NCBI GenBank assembly: GCA_016703745.1
Contig: JADJBK010000006.1
Coordinates: 2,418,001 to 2,482,000, forward strand
DNA: 64,000 nt
Direction of reading: 5' to 3'
Source: Nitrosomonas sp.
GTDB lineage: Bacteria > Pseudomonadota > Gammaproteobacteria > Burkholderiales > Nitrosomonadaceae
Part shown: piece after piece, positions 1 through 8,214 of the stretch
Position numbering within the stretch: position 1 is the stretch's first letter
Layout of the letters: every line of letters starts with the position of its first letter
The notes under the pieces: generated by a model
Seen by the model: only the letters and a program-made list of their open reading frames with translations
What the model was told of the DNA's origin: nothing
Database searches by the model: none
Program-made: the position numbers and the translations under genes

Positions 1-473
1 AAGCGGAATCGGGGCACTTTGCCCGTGCCGGCGTAGAGGCGGGAAGAGTTATTCGTGAGTTTTCTGTGGATATTGAAGAAATAAAAGTGCTTGAGCTTGG
101 CCATGAAGTTAGTAATAAGATTTTTGAGCTGGGTGAGAAGGTGGATGTTACGGGGATCACAATTGGAAAGGGTTTTGCCGGAACAATTAAAAGACATCAT
201 TTTTCTTCTAATCGTGCTAGTCATGGGAATTCCAAGGCGCATAGGAAGCCGGGGTCAATTGGCATGGCTCAAGATCCTGGCAGAGTTTTTCCTGGAAAAA
301 AAATGGCTGGAAGGCTTGGTGGCAAGAAAAATACAACTCAAAATTTGGAAATTATCCGGATTGATGGCGAGCGTAGTCTGATATATATAAAAGGTGCTGT
401 GTCGGGTGCTAAGGGTGGGGTTGTGCTTGTTAGGCCCGGCGTAAAACAACAGGGTAGAAAAAACCCGATTTAG
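1..473 (+). CDS. rplC: 50S ribosomal protein L3 (uL3), 5'-truncated
   Basis: The reading frame is open from base 3 to the stop at 473, so the gene begins upstream of the window; a GTG at 66 is an internal codon, because the residues before it (AESGHFARAGVEAGR) already read as L3. About 157 residues remain, including the conserved GKKMAG segment and the GMAQDPG loop, whose Gln matches the residue that PrmB methylates in E. coli L3. L3 binds 23S rRNA early in large-subunit assembly near the peptidyl transferase centre. It heads the visible part of the S10 operon, 31 nt before rplD. Confidence 0.97.
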   Translation, partial: AESGHFARAGVEAGRVIREFSVDIEEIKVLELGHEVSNKIFELGEKVDVTGITIGKGFAGTIKRHHFSSNRASHGNSKAHRKPGSIGMAQDPGRVFPGKKMAGRLGGKKNTTQNLEIIRIDGERSLIYIKGAVSGAKGGVVLVRPGVKQQGRKNPI

Positions 474-504
474 ATTGTTAATTAAAATACTGGGCGAGTA
501 AATA

Positions 505-1122
505 GTGGTGAAAATTCTGTGTTTAGATGGAGATGGCTCAAAAGATATTGCTGTCGCAGATGCAATTTTTAATAGGGCTTTTAATGAACCATTAATACAT
601 CAACTAGTTAATTCATATTTGGCGAATGCGAGGGTTGGTTCGCGTGCTCAAAAAGGTAGATCGGATGTTTCCGGATCGACGCATAAGCAGTGGAAGCAAA
701 AGGGAACGGGTAGAGCTAGAACAGGTTCAGCTGCTAATCCGCTTTGGCGAGGTGGAGGTAAGATATTTCCCAATAAACCGAATGAAAATTTTTCGCATAA
801 AATTAATCGGAAGATGTATAGGGCGGGAATGTGTTCTATATTGTCTCAGCTGGTGAGAGATGAGAGGTTGAAGATAAGTAATGAATTCGTCATTACTCAG
901 CCGAAATCAAAGGAGTTGGCGCGTAAGTTGCGCGATTTCAATATGTCAGACGTCGTGATCATTACTGATGGGTTTGATAATAACTTATTTTTAGCATCTA
1001 GAAATATGCCAAGTGTAAGAGTGCTCGATTTTATGCACATTGATCCGATTAGTTTACTTCGGTATGATAATGTGATTTTTACGCGTGAGGCAATAGTTAA
1101 AATAGAGGGATTGCTTTTATGA
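505..1122 (+). CDS. rplD: 50S ribosomal protein L4 (uL4)
   Basis: The 205-residue product has the normal L4 length and the long basic internal loop (around residues 55-95, with KGTGRARTG and WRGGG) that threads into 23S rRNA and lines the exit tunnel. The start is GTG, with a second GTG directly after it, so the exact initiation codon is open by one residue. The stop overlaps the rplW start in an ATGA. In E. coli L4 also represses its own S10 operon; the leader where that would act lies outside this window. Confidence 0.97.
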   Translation: MVKILCLDGDGSKDIAVADAIFNRAFNEPLIHQLVNSYLANARVGSRAQKGRSDVSGSTHKQWKQKGTGRARTGSAANPLWRGGGKIFPNKPNENFSHKINRKMYRAGMCSILSQLVRDERLKISNEFVITQPKSKELARKLRDFNMSDVVIITDGFDNNLFLASRNMPSVRVLDFMHIDPISLLRYDNVIFTREAIVKIEGLLL

Positions 1123-1454
1123 TCACCAGTCTAATTTCCTTGGAAAGAGCTTGTAATCTGATAATTTCTCCGCAGGTATCTGAAAAAGCAACGTTCATTG
1201 TTGAAAAAAATAATCAGGTTATATTCTTTGTTGTGAGGGATTGTAATAAAATTGAAATTAAGCAGGCAATCGAGCTGATATGGAAGAAACAAAATATTAA
1301 GGTCGAGAGCGTTCAAATTTCAAATTTGAAAGGAAAGAAAAAAAGATTTGGTAGGTATTTTGGCTCTAAGAATGACCGTAAAAAAGCGTACGTAAGTATT
1401 AAAGGGAAACAAGAGATTGACTTTACAGATGTGAAGTTATTTGAGGATAGGTAA
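1119..1454 (+). CDS. rplW: 50S ribosomal protein L23 (uL23)
   Basis: A 111-residue L23 with the typical N-terminal ISPQVSEKAT segment and a basic loop (KGKKKRFGR, around residues 68-76). L23 sits at the polypeptide exit and docks trigger factor and SRP. The start overlaps the rplD stop (ATGA), and its stop codon shares its last base with the rplB ATG, so rplD, rplW and rplB are translationally coupled. The C-terminal tail is slightly longer than in many L23 proteins. Confidence 0.96.
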   Translation: MITSLISLERACNLIISPQVSEKATFIVEKNNQVIFFVVRDCNKIEIKQAIELIWKKQNIKVESVQISNLKGKKKRFGRYFGSKNDRKKAYVSIKGKQEIDFTDVKLFEDR

Positions 1455-2287
1455 TGCAGCTCGTTAAAACTAAACCAACTTCCCCTGGACAAAGAGGTGT
1501 CGTTAAGCTCGTTAATAAGGGATTATACTCTGGCCGTTCTCATGCCAGTCTGACTGAAAAAAGTAAAAAAACGGCAGGTAGAAATAATTCCGGAAAAATT
1601 ACGGTTAGACACATTGGCGGTGGACACAAATATCATTACCGAAAAATTGATTTCCGGCGTAGCAAAGATCATATTTGTGCTAGAGTGGAGAGAATAGAAT
1701 ACGATCCAAATCGTAATGCACATATTGCGCTACTTTGTTATGCGGACGGCGAGAGGCGGTATGTGATTGCTCCGAAAGGTATCGAGGTTGGATCGGTAAT
1801 TTTAAGTGGCCAAGGCTCGCCGATAAAGCCTGGTAATGCTCTGCCATTGCGGGAGATACCTGTTGGTAGTGTTATTCACTGTGTTGAGCTTAGACCGGGT
1901 AAGGGGGGGCAGATAGCTAGATCAGCAGGTACTTCTGTTCAGCATATGGCGCGTGATGGTATGTATTCTCAAATTAAGCTGAGATCTGGCGAAATTAGGA
2001 GAATACATATTGATTGCAGGGCGACTATTGGAGAGGTGGGTAATTCTGAATATAATCTGCAGTCGATGGGTAAAGCTGGGGCAGTTCGTTGGCGTGGCGT
2101 TAGGCCGACGGTTCGGGGTGTGGTAATGAATCCTGTTGATCATCCTCACGGAGGGGGCGAGGGAAGAACCGCTGCTGGACGGCATCCGGTAAGTCCGTGG
2201 GGGACGCCATCCAAAGGTGGGAGAACCAGAAATAATAAAAGAACAAATAATATGATTCTTCGTGCAAGATATGCGAAAAAAGGATAG
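1454..2287 (+). CDS. rplB: 50S ribosomal protein L2 (uL2)
   Basis: A 277-residue L2 of full family length. The conserved HPHGGGEGR segment near residue 230, which contains the functionally important His close to the peptidyl transferase centre, is intact, as is the glycine-rich, basic C-terminal tail. L2 supports subunit association and tRNA binding. It lies between rplW (1-nt overlap) and rpsS (5-nt gap) in canonical S10 operon order. Confidence 0.98.
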   Translation: MQLVKTKPTSPGQRGVVKLVNKGLYSGRSHASLTEKSKKTAGRNNSGKITVRHIGGGHKYHYRKIDFRRSKDHICARVERIEYDPNRNAHIALLCYADGERRYVIAPKGIEVGSVILSGQGSPIKPGNALPLREIPVGSVIHCVELRPGKGGQIARSAGTSVQHMARDGMYSQIKLRSGEIRRIHIDCRATIGEVGNSEYNLQSMGKAGAVRWRGVRPTVRGVVMNPVDHPHGGGEGRTAAGRHPVSPWGTPSKGGRTRNNKRTNNMILRARYAKKG

Positions 2288-2292
2288 TCAAG

Positions 2293-2577
2293 ATGAGTCG
2301 ATCTATTGCAAAAGGTCCGTTTGTTGATTTGCACTTAATAAATAAGGTGTTAATCTCAAGTGAAAAAAAAGATAAAAGACCTATAAAAACGTGGTCAAGA
2401 CGTTCAACAATTTTGCCGAGTTTTATAGGGCTTACAATAGCGGTGCATAATGGTAGGCAGCATGTTCCTGTTTATGTAACTGAGAATATGGTTGGTCATA
2501 AATTAGGTGAATTCTCGCATACAAGAACGTTTAAAGGTCATGCAGGTGATAAAAAAACTGCTGTAAATAAACGTTAA
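2293..2577 (+). CDS. rpsS: 30S ribosomal protein S19 (uS19)
   Basis: A 94-residue S19, close to the usual 92. It opens with the family signature MSRSIAKGPFVD and contains VPVYVTENMVGHKLGEF, the conserved core that packs in the head of the small subunit with S13 and S14. The gene follows rplB by 5 nt and precedes rplV by 10 nt. The C-terminus is Lys/Ala-rich as usual. Confidence 0.97.
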   Translation: MSRSIAKGPFVDLHLINKVLISSEKKDKRPIKTWSRRSTILPSFIGLTIAVHNGRQHVPVYVTENMVGHKLGEFSHTRTFKGHAGDKKTAVNKR

Positions 2578-2587
2578 AGGATCGAAA

Positions 2588-2917
2588 ATGGAAACAGTTG
2601 CAAGGTTGCGAGGAGTGAGGTTGTCTGCACAAAAGTGTCGCCTTGTTGCCAATCAGATAAGGGGTTTGTCAGTAGATAGTGCAGTTAAATTACTGACTTT
2701 TAGCCCAAAGAAAGGGGCTAATATTGTTCTTAAATTATTGGAATCTGCGGTGGCAAATGCTGAGCATAATGATGGTTCTGATGTAGATGAGCTTCTGGTT
2801 AAAAAGATTTGTGTTGATCAGGGAACATCGTTAAAACGAACTAGTGCAAGGGCTAAGGGGAGAGGTAACAGAATTGTCAAGCCAACTTGTCACATAGAGT
2901 TGGCTGTTGGTAGCTAA
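2588..2917 (+). CDS. rplV: 50S ribosomal protein L22 (uL22)
   Basis: A 109-residue L22. The N-terminal RGVRLSAQKCRLVANQIRG helix region and the long C-terminal beta-hairpin (VDQGTSLKRTSARAKGRGN, about residues 78-96) that lines the exit tunnel are both present. The arginine-rich hairpin tip is the region altered in macrolide-resistant mutants of other bacteria; no deletion is seen here. It sits between rpsS and rpsC. Confidence 0.96.
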   Translation: METVARLRGVRLSAQKCRLVANQIRGLSVDSAVKLLTFSPKKGANIVLKLLESAVANAEHNDGSDVDELLVKKICVDQGTSLKRTSARAKGRGNRIVKPTCHIELAVGS

Positions 2918-2942
2918 AAAATAATTGTAGGTATCTATAAGT

Positions 2943-3596
2943 ATGGGTCAAAAGATTAATCCGACGGGATTTAGACTGGCATTTTTAAAAAATTGGTCAT
3001 CGCGCTGGTATGCTAATTCAAGAAAATTCCCGGAATTTTTGAGAGAAGACATAAGAGTTCGAGAGTTTCTGAACAATAAACTTGTCAATGCTTCAGTTGG
3101 TGGCATAGTAATCGAGCGTCCGTCAAAAAATGCACGTATAACCATTCACACATCAAGACCAGGCATAGTAATTGGAAAAAAAGGCGAAGATATTGAGCTT
3201 CTTCGCCGTGAGGTTGAAAGATTGATGAATGTACCTGTTCATATAAATATTGAAGAGATACGGAAGCCAGAAATTGATGCGAAATTGATTGCACAGAACA
3301 TAACCCATCAACTTGAAAAGCGTATTCTATTTAGGCGTGCGATGAAGCGCGCGATGCAGAATGCGATGAGGCTTGGTGCACAAGGCATTAAAATTATGAG
3401 TTCGGGTAGACTGAATGGAATTGAGATAGCTAGAACCGAATGGTATCGTGAGGGTCGCGTGCCTCTTCATACTTTGCGTGCTAACATAGACTACGCTACA
3501 GCCGAGGCAAAAACAACCTACGGTATTATTGGTGTCAAGGTTTGGTTGTATAAGGGAGAAAGTAGTTCTTCAAAAGAGACGCGTGTTCTCTCTTAG
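2943..3596 (+). CDS. rpsC: 30S ribosomal protein S3 (uS3)
   Basis: A 217-residue S3. It has a type II KH domain with the GxxG-type loop (VIGKKGEDIE, about residues 76-85) and the C-terminal S3 domain with the basic GRLNGIEIARTEWYREGRVP stretch. S3 lies at the mRNA entry channel and takes part in the ribosomal helicase activity. It is 25 nt after rplV and 60 nt before rplP. The short Ser-rich C-terminal tail is poorly conserved in the family. Confidence 0.97.
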   Translation: MGQKINPTGFRLAFLKNWSSRWYANSRKFPEFLREDIRVREFLNNKLVNASVGGIVIERPSKNARITIHTSRPGIVIGKKGEDIELLRREVERLMNVPVHINIEEIRKPEIDAKLIAQNITHQLEKRILFRRAMKRAMQNAMRLGAQGIKIMSSGRLNGIEIARTEWYREGRVPLHTLRANIDYATAEAKTTYGIIGVKVWLYKGESSSSKETRVLS

Positions 3597-3656
3597 GTGA
3601 TTGATGCCTTATTCTACTTAAAACCAAAAAAGTTTTGAATTAAAGGATTAGTTGAG

Positions 3657-4067
3657 ATGCTCCAGCCAGCAAGATTAAAATATAGAAAACAGCATAAAGG
3701 CAGAAATACCGGTGTTGCTACAAGAGGCGCAAAGGTTAGTTTTGGTGAATATGGATTAAAGGCTGTTGGTCGAGGAAGATTGACTTCGCGTCAAATTGAA
3801 TCTGCTCGGAGAGCAATGACAAGACATATAAAACGGGGAGGGCGGATTTGGATAAGAGTTTTTCCAGATAAACCTATTTCTCAAAAACCTGCTGAAGTAA
3901 GAATGGGTAAAGGAAAAGGAAATCCAGAGTATTATGTTGCTGAGATTCAGCCGGGTAAAATGCTTTATGAGATGGATGGAGTAGATGAGATATTGGCACG
4001 CGAGGCTTTTAGGCTAGCATCGGCTAAATTGCCAATTTTGACAACTTTTGTTTCGCGGCAATTTTAA
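3657..4067 (+). CDS. rplP: 50S ribosomal protein L16 (uL16)
   Basis: A 136-residue L16 beginning MLQPARLKYRKQHKGRN as in other bacteria. The central RRAMTRHIKRGGRIWIRVFPDKP and MGKGKGNPEY segments contact 5S/23S rRNA and the A-site tRNA. It is followed by rpmC after one base. The 60-nt gap before it is AT-rich and shows no obvious structure. Confidence 0.97.
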   Translation: MLQPARLKYRKQHKGRNTGVATRGAKVSFGEYGLKAVGRGRLTSRQIESARRAMTRHIKRGGRIWIRVFPDKPISQKPAEVRMGKGKGNPEYYVAEIQPGKMLYEMDGVDEILAREAFRLASAKLPILTTFVSRQF

Positions 4068-4068
4068 T

Positions 4069-4254
4069 ATGAAAATATCTGAATTTAATTCTAAGGGTGT
4101 TGTTGATTTAAATAACGAACTGATTAATCTTAAAAAAATACAATTTGGATTAAGACTGCGACATAGAACACAGCAGTTTGGAAATACTGCTCAACTTAAA
4201 TCGGTGCGTAGAGATATTGCTCGTATAAAAACATTTATAAGTCAAAAGCTGTAA
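4069..4254 (+). CDS. rpmC: 50S ribosomal protein L29 (uL29)
   Basis: I start this gene at the ATG at 4069, giving a 61-residue protein (MKISEFNSKG). The frame is open further upstream, but that would run into the end of rplP and add seven non-family residues. L29 is the small two-helix protein at the exit tunnel next to L23. The FGLRLRHRTQQFGN motif and the RRDIARIKT helix match the family. Confidence 0.94.
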   Translation: MKISEFNSKGVVDLNNELINLKKIQFGLRLRHRTQQFGNTAQLKSVRRDIARIKTFISQKL

Positions 4255-4260
4255 TTACAT

Positions 4261-4509
4261 ATGGATAAAAATAAGTTATCGAATCATTTGATTGGACGAG
4301 TTGTTAGTAATAGTTGCAATAAGACGATAATCGTGAAAATCGACAGGAAGGTTAGGCACCCATTATATGGAAAGATACTTATAAAATCTAAAAAATTTCA
4401 TGTGCATGATGAGAGTAATCAATATAAAGTAGGTGATATTGTTACTATTTATGAAACTAGACCAATATCAAAAACCAAGTTTTGGCAAGTTATACCACGA
4501 GTTGGTTAG
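4261..4509 (+). CDS. rpsQ: 30S ribosomal protein S17 (uS17)
   Basis: An 82-residue S17 with the OB-fold signatures GRVVSNSCNKTIIVKIDRKVRHP and VGDIVTIYETRPISKTK. S17 is a primary 16S rRNA binder. It is the last gene of the S10 operon; the 57-nt gap before rplN marks the usual boundary with the spc operon, though no clear promoter or terminator is visible there. Confidence 0.97.
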   Translation: MDKNKLSNHLIGRVVSNSCNKTIIVKIDRKVRHPLYGKILIKSKKFHVHDESNQYKVGDIVTIYETRPISKTKFWQVIPRVG

Positions 4510-4566
4510 TATTTATTTGGTTTCACTTATGATTTACCCTGATTAGCGGACTTGGATAATTAAACT

Positions 4567-4935
4567 ATGATACAAATGCAAACTAGGCTGCAGGTGGCGG
4601 ATAATACTGGAGCACGATCAGTGATGTGCATCAAAGTTTTGGGAGGATCAAAAAGGCGTTTTGCCAATATTGGGGACGTTATAAAGGTTGCTATCAAAGA
4701 TGCGGCGCCTAGGGGTAAAGTTAAAAAAGGTGAGGTTTATAATGCGATAGTGGTTCGTACAGCTAAGGGTATACGCCGTACGGATGGATCGCTGATCAAG
4801 TTTGACAATAATGCGGCGGTTATTCTTAACTCAAAGCTGGAACCTATGGGAACTCGTATTTTTGGTCCGGTTACTCGTGAATTGCGAACTGCCAAATTTA
4901 TGAAGATTGTTTCATTGGCACCCGAAGTAATATAA
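4567..4935 (+). CDS. rplN: 50S ribosomal protein L14 (uL14)
   Basis: A 122-residue L14 with the invariant start MIQMQTRLQVADNTGAR and the GDVIKVAIKDAAPRGKVKKG segment. It lies at the subunit interface next to L19 and is the target of the silencing factor RsfS. It is the first gene of the spc operon, 57 nt after rpsQ and 8 nt before rplX. Confidence 0.97.
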   Translation: MIQMQTRLQVADNTGARSVMCIKVLGGSKRRFANIGDVIKVAIKDAAPRGKVKKGEVYNAIVVRTAKGIRRTDGSLIKFDNNAAVILNSKLEPMGTRIFGPVTRELRTAKFMKIVSLAPEVI

Positions 4936-4943
4936 GAACTAAT

Positions 4944-5261
4944 ATGAAAAAAATTAGAAAGGGCGATAAAATTGTAGTGATCGCTGGAAAAGATAAAGGA
5001 AAAAAAACGACTGTATTAGGTTTTCAGTCTGAGGAATTGGTTTTAGTGCAAGATGTCAATAAGGTTAAAAAGCACATTAAGCCCAATCCTCAAAAAAATG
5101 AGATCGGTGGTATTAAGGATATTTACAAACCAATTCATATATCTAATATAGCGTTGTATAACTTTGATACAAAAAAGGCTGATCGTGTAGGTTTTAAATT
5201 TGATGAGGCGGGTAATAAATATCGCTATTTTAAGGGTAATGGTAGCGCTGTTGATAACTAG
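4944..5261 (+). CDS. rplX: 50S ribosomal protein L24 (uL24)
   Basis: A 105-residue L24. The KOW motif occupies the N-terminus (IRKGDKIVVIAGKDKGKKT, residues 3-21), followed by the HIKPNPQKNEIGGI segment. L24 starts large-subunit assembly by binding the 5' end of 23S rRNA. It sits 8 nt after rplN and 11 nt before rplE. Confidence 0.96.
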   Translation: MKKIRKGDKIVVIAGKDKGKKTTVLGFQSEELVLVQDVNKVKKHIKPNPQKNEIGGIKDIYKPIHISNIALYNFDTKKADRVGFKFDEAGNKYRYFKGNGSAVDN

Positions 5262-5272
5262 AAATAAAGTAT

Positions 5273-5812
5273 ATGACGAGATTATTTGAATATTATAAAC
5301 AGACGATTGTTAAAGATTTAAAGAATAAATTTGATTATCGGTCTGTTATGGAAGTTCCTAGAATTAATAAAGTTGTTCTGAATATGGGGCTTGGAGAGGC
5401 GTCAACTGATAAAAAGATAGTTGAGAATGCAATAAAGGATTTGGAAAAGATTGCTGGACAGCGGGCGGTAGTTACTAGAGCTAGAAAATCAATAGCTGCT
5501 TTTAAGATACGTGAAAACTATCCTGTCGGATGTATGGTGACCTTGAGAGGAAAGAGAATGTATGAGTTTCTAGATCGGCTTGTTAACATTGCTATTCCTA
5601 GGATTCGTGACTTTAGGGGGTTGCAAGGTAAGGGATTTGATGGGCGTGGTAATTTTAATATGGGTATCAAGGAGCAAATTATTTTCCCTGAGATCGACTA
5701 TGATAAAATCGATAAGCTAAGGGGGTTGAATATTACTGTAGCAACGAATGCAAAAACAGATATAGAGGCCAATGCTCTTCTTTCGGCATTCCGCTTCCCT
5801 TTTAAGGTGTGA
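5273..5812 (+). CDS. rplE: 50S ribosomal protein L5 (uL5)
   Basis: A 179-residue L5 of standard length. Diagnostic stretches are VPRINKVVLNMGLGEA and the GLQGKGFDGRGNFNMGIKEQIIFPEI block near residues 116-140. L5 binds 5S rRNA in the central protuberance and contacts S13 and P-site tRNA. In E. coli S8 represses the spc operon at this gene; whether that control exists here cannot be told by eye. Confidence 0.97.
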   Translation: MTRLFEYYKQTIVKDLKNKFDYRSVMEVPRINKVVLNMGLGEASTDKKIVENAIKDLEKIAGQRAVVTRARKSIAAFKIRENYPVGCMVTLRGKRMYEFLDRLVNIAIPRIRDFRGLQGKGFDGRGNFNMGIKEQIIFPEIDYDKIDKLRGLNITVATNAKTDIEANALLSAFRFPFKV

Positions 5813-5818
5813 TTTATT

Positions 5819-6124
5819 TTGGCTAAGATATCGGTAATCAATCGCAACACAAAAAGATCAAAAATAATAAATACTTTTGTATTAAAACGCAAAGAGATAT
5901 TCGTTATATTGAAGGATGTTAACGCAGATGAATTAGCGAAAACTGTGGCGCGCGAACAGTTGCAGAAACTTCCTAGAGACTCATCCCCAGTACGTTATCG
6001 CAGAAGATGTGCATTAACTGGTAGACCAAGGGGTGTTTTTAAAAAATTTGGTTTGTGCAGAATTAAATTAAGAGAAATTGTTATGACTGGGCAAGTTCCA
6101 GGAATAACCAAAGCCAGTTGGTAG
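5819..6124 (+). CDS. rpsN: 30S ribosomal protein S14 (uS14), zinc-free type
   Basis: A 101-residue S14 of the long, zinc-independent class: the CxxC pairs of the short type are absent and the C-terminus reads RRRCALTGRPRGVFKKFGLCRIKLRE. The initiation codon is TTG at 5819, which gives the family start MAKISVINRN; no ATG exists upstream in frame. It follows rplE by 6 nt. S14 completes the small-subunit head beside S3 and S10. Confidence 0.95.
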   Translation: MAKISVINRNTKRSKIINTFVLKRKEIFVILKDVNADELAKTVAREQLQKLPRDSSPVRYRRRCALTGRPRGVFKKFGLCRIKLREIVMTGQVPGITKASW

Positions 6125-6151
6125 TTTTTTTGTATTTTATTTATAAATTTT

Positions 6152-6547
6152 ATGTCTAAATCCGATCCAGTTTCAGACATGCTAACTAGAATACGTAATG
6201 GTCAGTTAGCTGGCAAGATTAGCGTGGAAATCCCGTCTTCTAAGTTAAAAGTTTCAATTTTGAATGTTTTGCAGTCTGAGGGGTACGTGGGCGGCTACAA
6301 TGTCAAAACTGAAGAGAGTAAAGCTTCATTAACTGTTTATCTTAAGTATCATGATAATCAAAAGGTCATAGAAATTATACAGAGGAAAAGTCGCCCTGGC
6401 CTGAGAGTATATAAAAGTCATAATACAATACCGCAGGTCATGAATGGTCTTGGTATATCAATTTTTTCTACTTCAAAGGGCGTTATGACTGGTCGTAACG
6501 CAAAGTCTTTGGGAATAGGTGGCGAATTTTTGTGCATTGTTGCTTAA
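6152..6547 (+). CDS. rpsH: 30S ribosomal protein S8 (uS8)
   Basis: A 131-residue S8 starting MSKSDPVSDMLTRIRNGQ. The C-terminal RNA-binding signature STSKGVMTGRNAKSLGIGGE is intact. S8 binds the central domain of 16S rRNA and is the known autoregulator of spc operons in enterobacteria. It lies between rpsN (27-nt gap) and rplF (16-nt gap). Confidence 0.97.
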   Translation: MSKSDPVSDMLTRIRNGQLAGKISVEIPSSKLKVSILNVLQSEGYVGGYNVKTEESKASLTVYLKYHDNQKVIEIIQRKSRPGLRVYKSHNTIPQVMNGLGISIFSTSKGVMTGRNAKSLGIGGEFLCIVA

Positions 6548-6563
6548 TTTTGGTGATAAATTA

Positions 6564-7106
6564 ATGTCCACTATATGTTATTCCGCTAAGCCAATTGAGT
6601 ACTCCTCAAATATTCAGGTGGAGCTTTCCGGTGATATTGTTAAAGTGTCAGGCCCCTTGGGTAAGTTAGATCAAACTTTTAACATGGATTGTATATCAAT
6701 TGAGTTTGATGGGCTGATCGTGCGCTTGCATGCGATAAATAACTCGCAGCACGCGAGAGCTATGTTAGGCACTGTTAGGGCGTTAATAGTAAATATGATT
6801 AAAGGGGTAAGCCTTGGTTTCGAGAGAAAACTACTTCTTATTGGTGTTGGTTACCGGGCGCAGCTCAGTGGTAGAAGTATTAATCTTAACCTTGGGTTTT
6901 CGCACCCAGTGGTGTATGATCTCCCGGATGGAGTGGATGCGGTCGTGACCATTCCAACGGAGATAGTTATTAAGGGTATTGATAAACAAAAAGTTGGTCA
7001 AGCGAGTGCGGAATTAAGATTTTTCCGTAAACCAGAGCCTTATAAAGGTAAAGGTATAAGATATTCTGATGAAGTTATTTTATTGAAAGAGACTAAGAAA
7101 AAATAG
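6564..7106 (+). CDS. rplF: 50S ribosomal protein L6 (uL6)
   Basis: I place the start at the ATG at 6564, giving 180 residues (MSTICYSAKPIEY). The open frame reaches back to 6519, but that part overlaps the end of rpsH in another frame and lacks L6 similarity. Both L6 repeats are present, and the C-terminal KKPEPYKGKGIRY-like signature (RKPEPYKGKGIRYSDE, about residues 157-172) is clear. L6 supports the factor-binding stalk base. Confidence 0.96.
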   Translation: MSTICYSAKPIEYSSNIQVELSGDIVKVSGPLGKLDQTFNMDCISIEFDGLIVRLHAINNSQHARAMLGTVRALIVNMIKGVSLGFERKLLLIGVGYRAQLSGRSINLNLGFSHPVVYDLPDGVDAVVTIPTEIVIKGIDKQKVGQASAELRFFRKPEPYKGKGIRYSDEVILLKETKKK

Positions 7107-7113
7107 ATTTTTT

Positions 7114-7470
7114 ATGAAAAATACTAGACTCAATAGATTGAGGCGTGCTAAATCAACGCGTGCAAAAATAAATAATTCAGGAATGATGCGTTTAGTGATT
7201 AGTAGAACAAATAAACATATCTATGCACAAATTATAGATAACGATAAAAATATAACAATTACCAGTGCGTCTACTGCTGAAAAATTGATTAAATCAAAAA
7301 TTGTTAATGGAAGCGGTATCGAGGCAGCAAAAATTGTGGGTGAGGCTATAGCTCTAAAATCTATAGAAAAAAATATAGCAGAAGTTGCTTTTGATCGCTC
7401 TGGATTTAAATATCACGGACGCGTTAAGGCGCTGGCAGACAGTGCTCGTAGCGCTGGTATGAAGTTTTAA
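7114..7470 (+). CDS. rplR: 50S ribosomal protein L18 (uL18)
   Basis: A 118-residue L18, the 5S rRNA-binding protein. The basic N-terminus and the RLVISRTNKHIYAQIID motif are present, as is the C-terminal FDRSGFKYHGRVKALADSAR block. It is 7 nt after rplF and 12 nt before rpsE. Like its neighbours it is A/T-rich in third positions. Confidence 0.97.
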   Translation: MKNTRLNRLRRAKSTRAKINNSGMMRLVISRTNKHIYAQIIDNDKNITITSASTAEKLIKSKIVNGSGIEAAKIVGEAIALKSIEKNIAEVAFDRSGFKYHGRVKALADSARSAGMKF

Positions 7471-7482
7471 AAGGAGTATCTA

Positions 7483-8022
7483 GTGGCAAAAGCATCTAAA
7501 TCATCTACTTCAGGCGAAAAAAATCGTGAGGAAGTTAAGAATGATGGACTTAAAGAAAAAATGGTTTCCATCAATCGTGTTACGAAAGTAGTTAAAGGAG
7601 GGCGAATTCTTGGTTTTGCCGCTTTAACTGTGGTAGGGGATGGAAATGGATCTGTAGGGATGGGAAAAGGAAAGTCAAGAGAGGTTCCTGTTGCTGTTCA
7701 AAAGGCAATGGAGGAAGCGCGCGTTAAGATGGTTAAGATTAATCTTAAGAACGGTACCCTCCATCACGCAATTACAGGGCACCATGGCGCAGCTAAAGTT
7801 TATATGCAGCCTGCTTCAGAGGGTACTGGTATCATAGCTGGTGGCCCTATGCGTGCAATTTTTGAAGTAATGGGTGTGCATAATGTGTTGGCTAAATGCA
7901 TAGGATCTACTAATCCTTATAATATCGTTCGCGCTACTATTAATGGACTTGTTAGGGTTAGAACGCCTGCCATGATAGCTGCTAAACGTAATAAAACTAT
8001 TGATGAGATAATGGAGCCTTAG
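7483..8022 (+). CDS. rpsE: 30S ribosomal protein S5 (uS5)
   Basis: A 179-residue S5 starting with GTG after a good AAGGAG site. A Lys/Glu/Ser-rich N-terminal extension of about 25 residues precedes the double-stranded-RNA-binding domain (VNRVTKVVKGGR-like, GDGNGSVGMGKGKSREVP) and the C-terminal domain with GGPMRAIFEVMGVHNVLAKCIGS. S5 works with S4 in decoding accuracy and at the mRNA entry. Confidence 0.97.
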   Translation: MAKASKSSTSGEKNREEVKNDGLKEKMVSINRVTKVVKGGRILGFAALTVVGDGNGSVGMGKGKSREVPVAVQKAMEEARVKMVKINLKNGTLHHAITGHHGAAKVYMQPASEGTGIIAGGPMRAIFEVMGVHNVLAKCIGSTNPYNIVRATINGLVRVRTPAMIAAKRNKTIDEIMEP

Positions 8023-8027
8023 TAATA

Positions 8028-8213
8028 ATGTCTTCTGATAAATTAGTTAAAGTAACATTAATTAAGAGTTTGGTCGGTACTAGACGGACTCTTAGAAAAA
8101 ATGTTATTGGTTTGGGTCTTTCGAAAATAAATAGTAGTGTTGAGATAACCGATAACTCTGCTAACAGAGGAATGATAAATAAGGTTTCGTTTTTACTTAA
8201 AATTGAGGGATGA
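8028..8213 (+). CDS. rpmD: 50S ribosomal protein L30 (uL30)
   Basis: A 61-residue L30 with the family core VTLIKSLVGTRRTLRKNVIGLGLSKINSSVEI. It is 5 nt after rpsE, and its stop codon lies one base before the TTG start chosen for rplO. Nothing unusual is seen. Confidence 0.95.
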   Translation: MSSDKLVKVTLIKSLVGTRRTLRKNVIGLGLSKINSSVEITDNSANRGMINKVSFLLKIEG

Positions 8214-8214
8214 A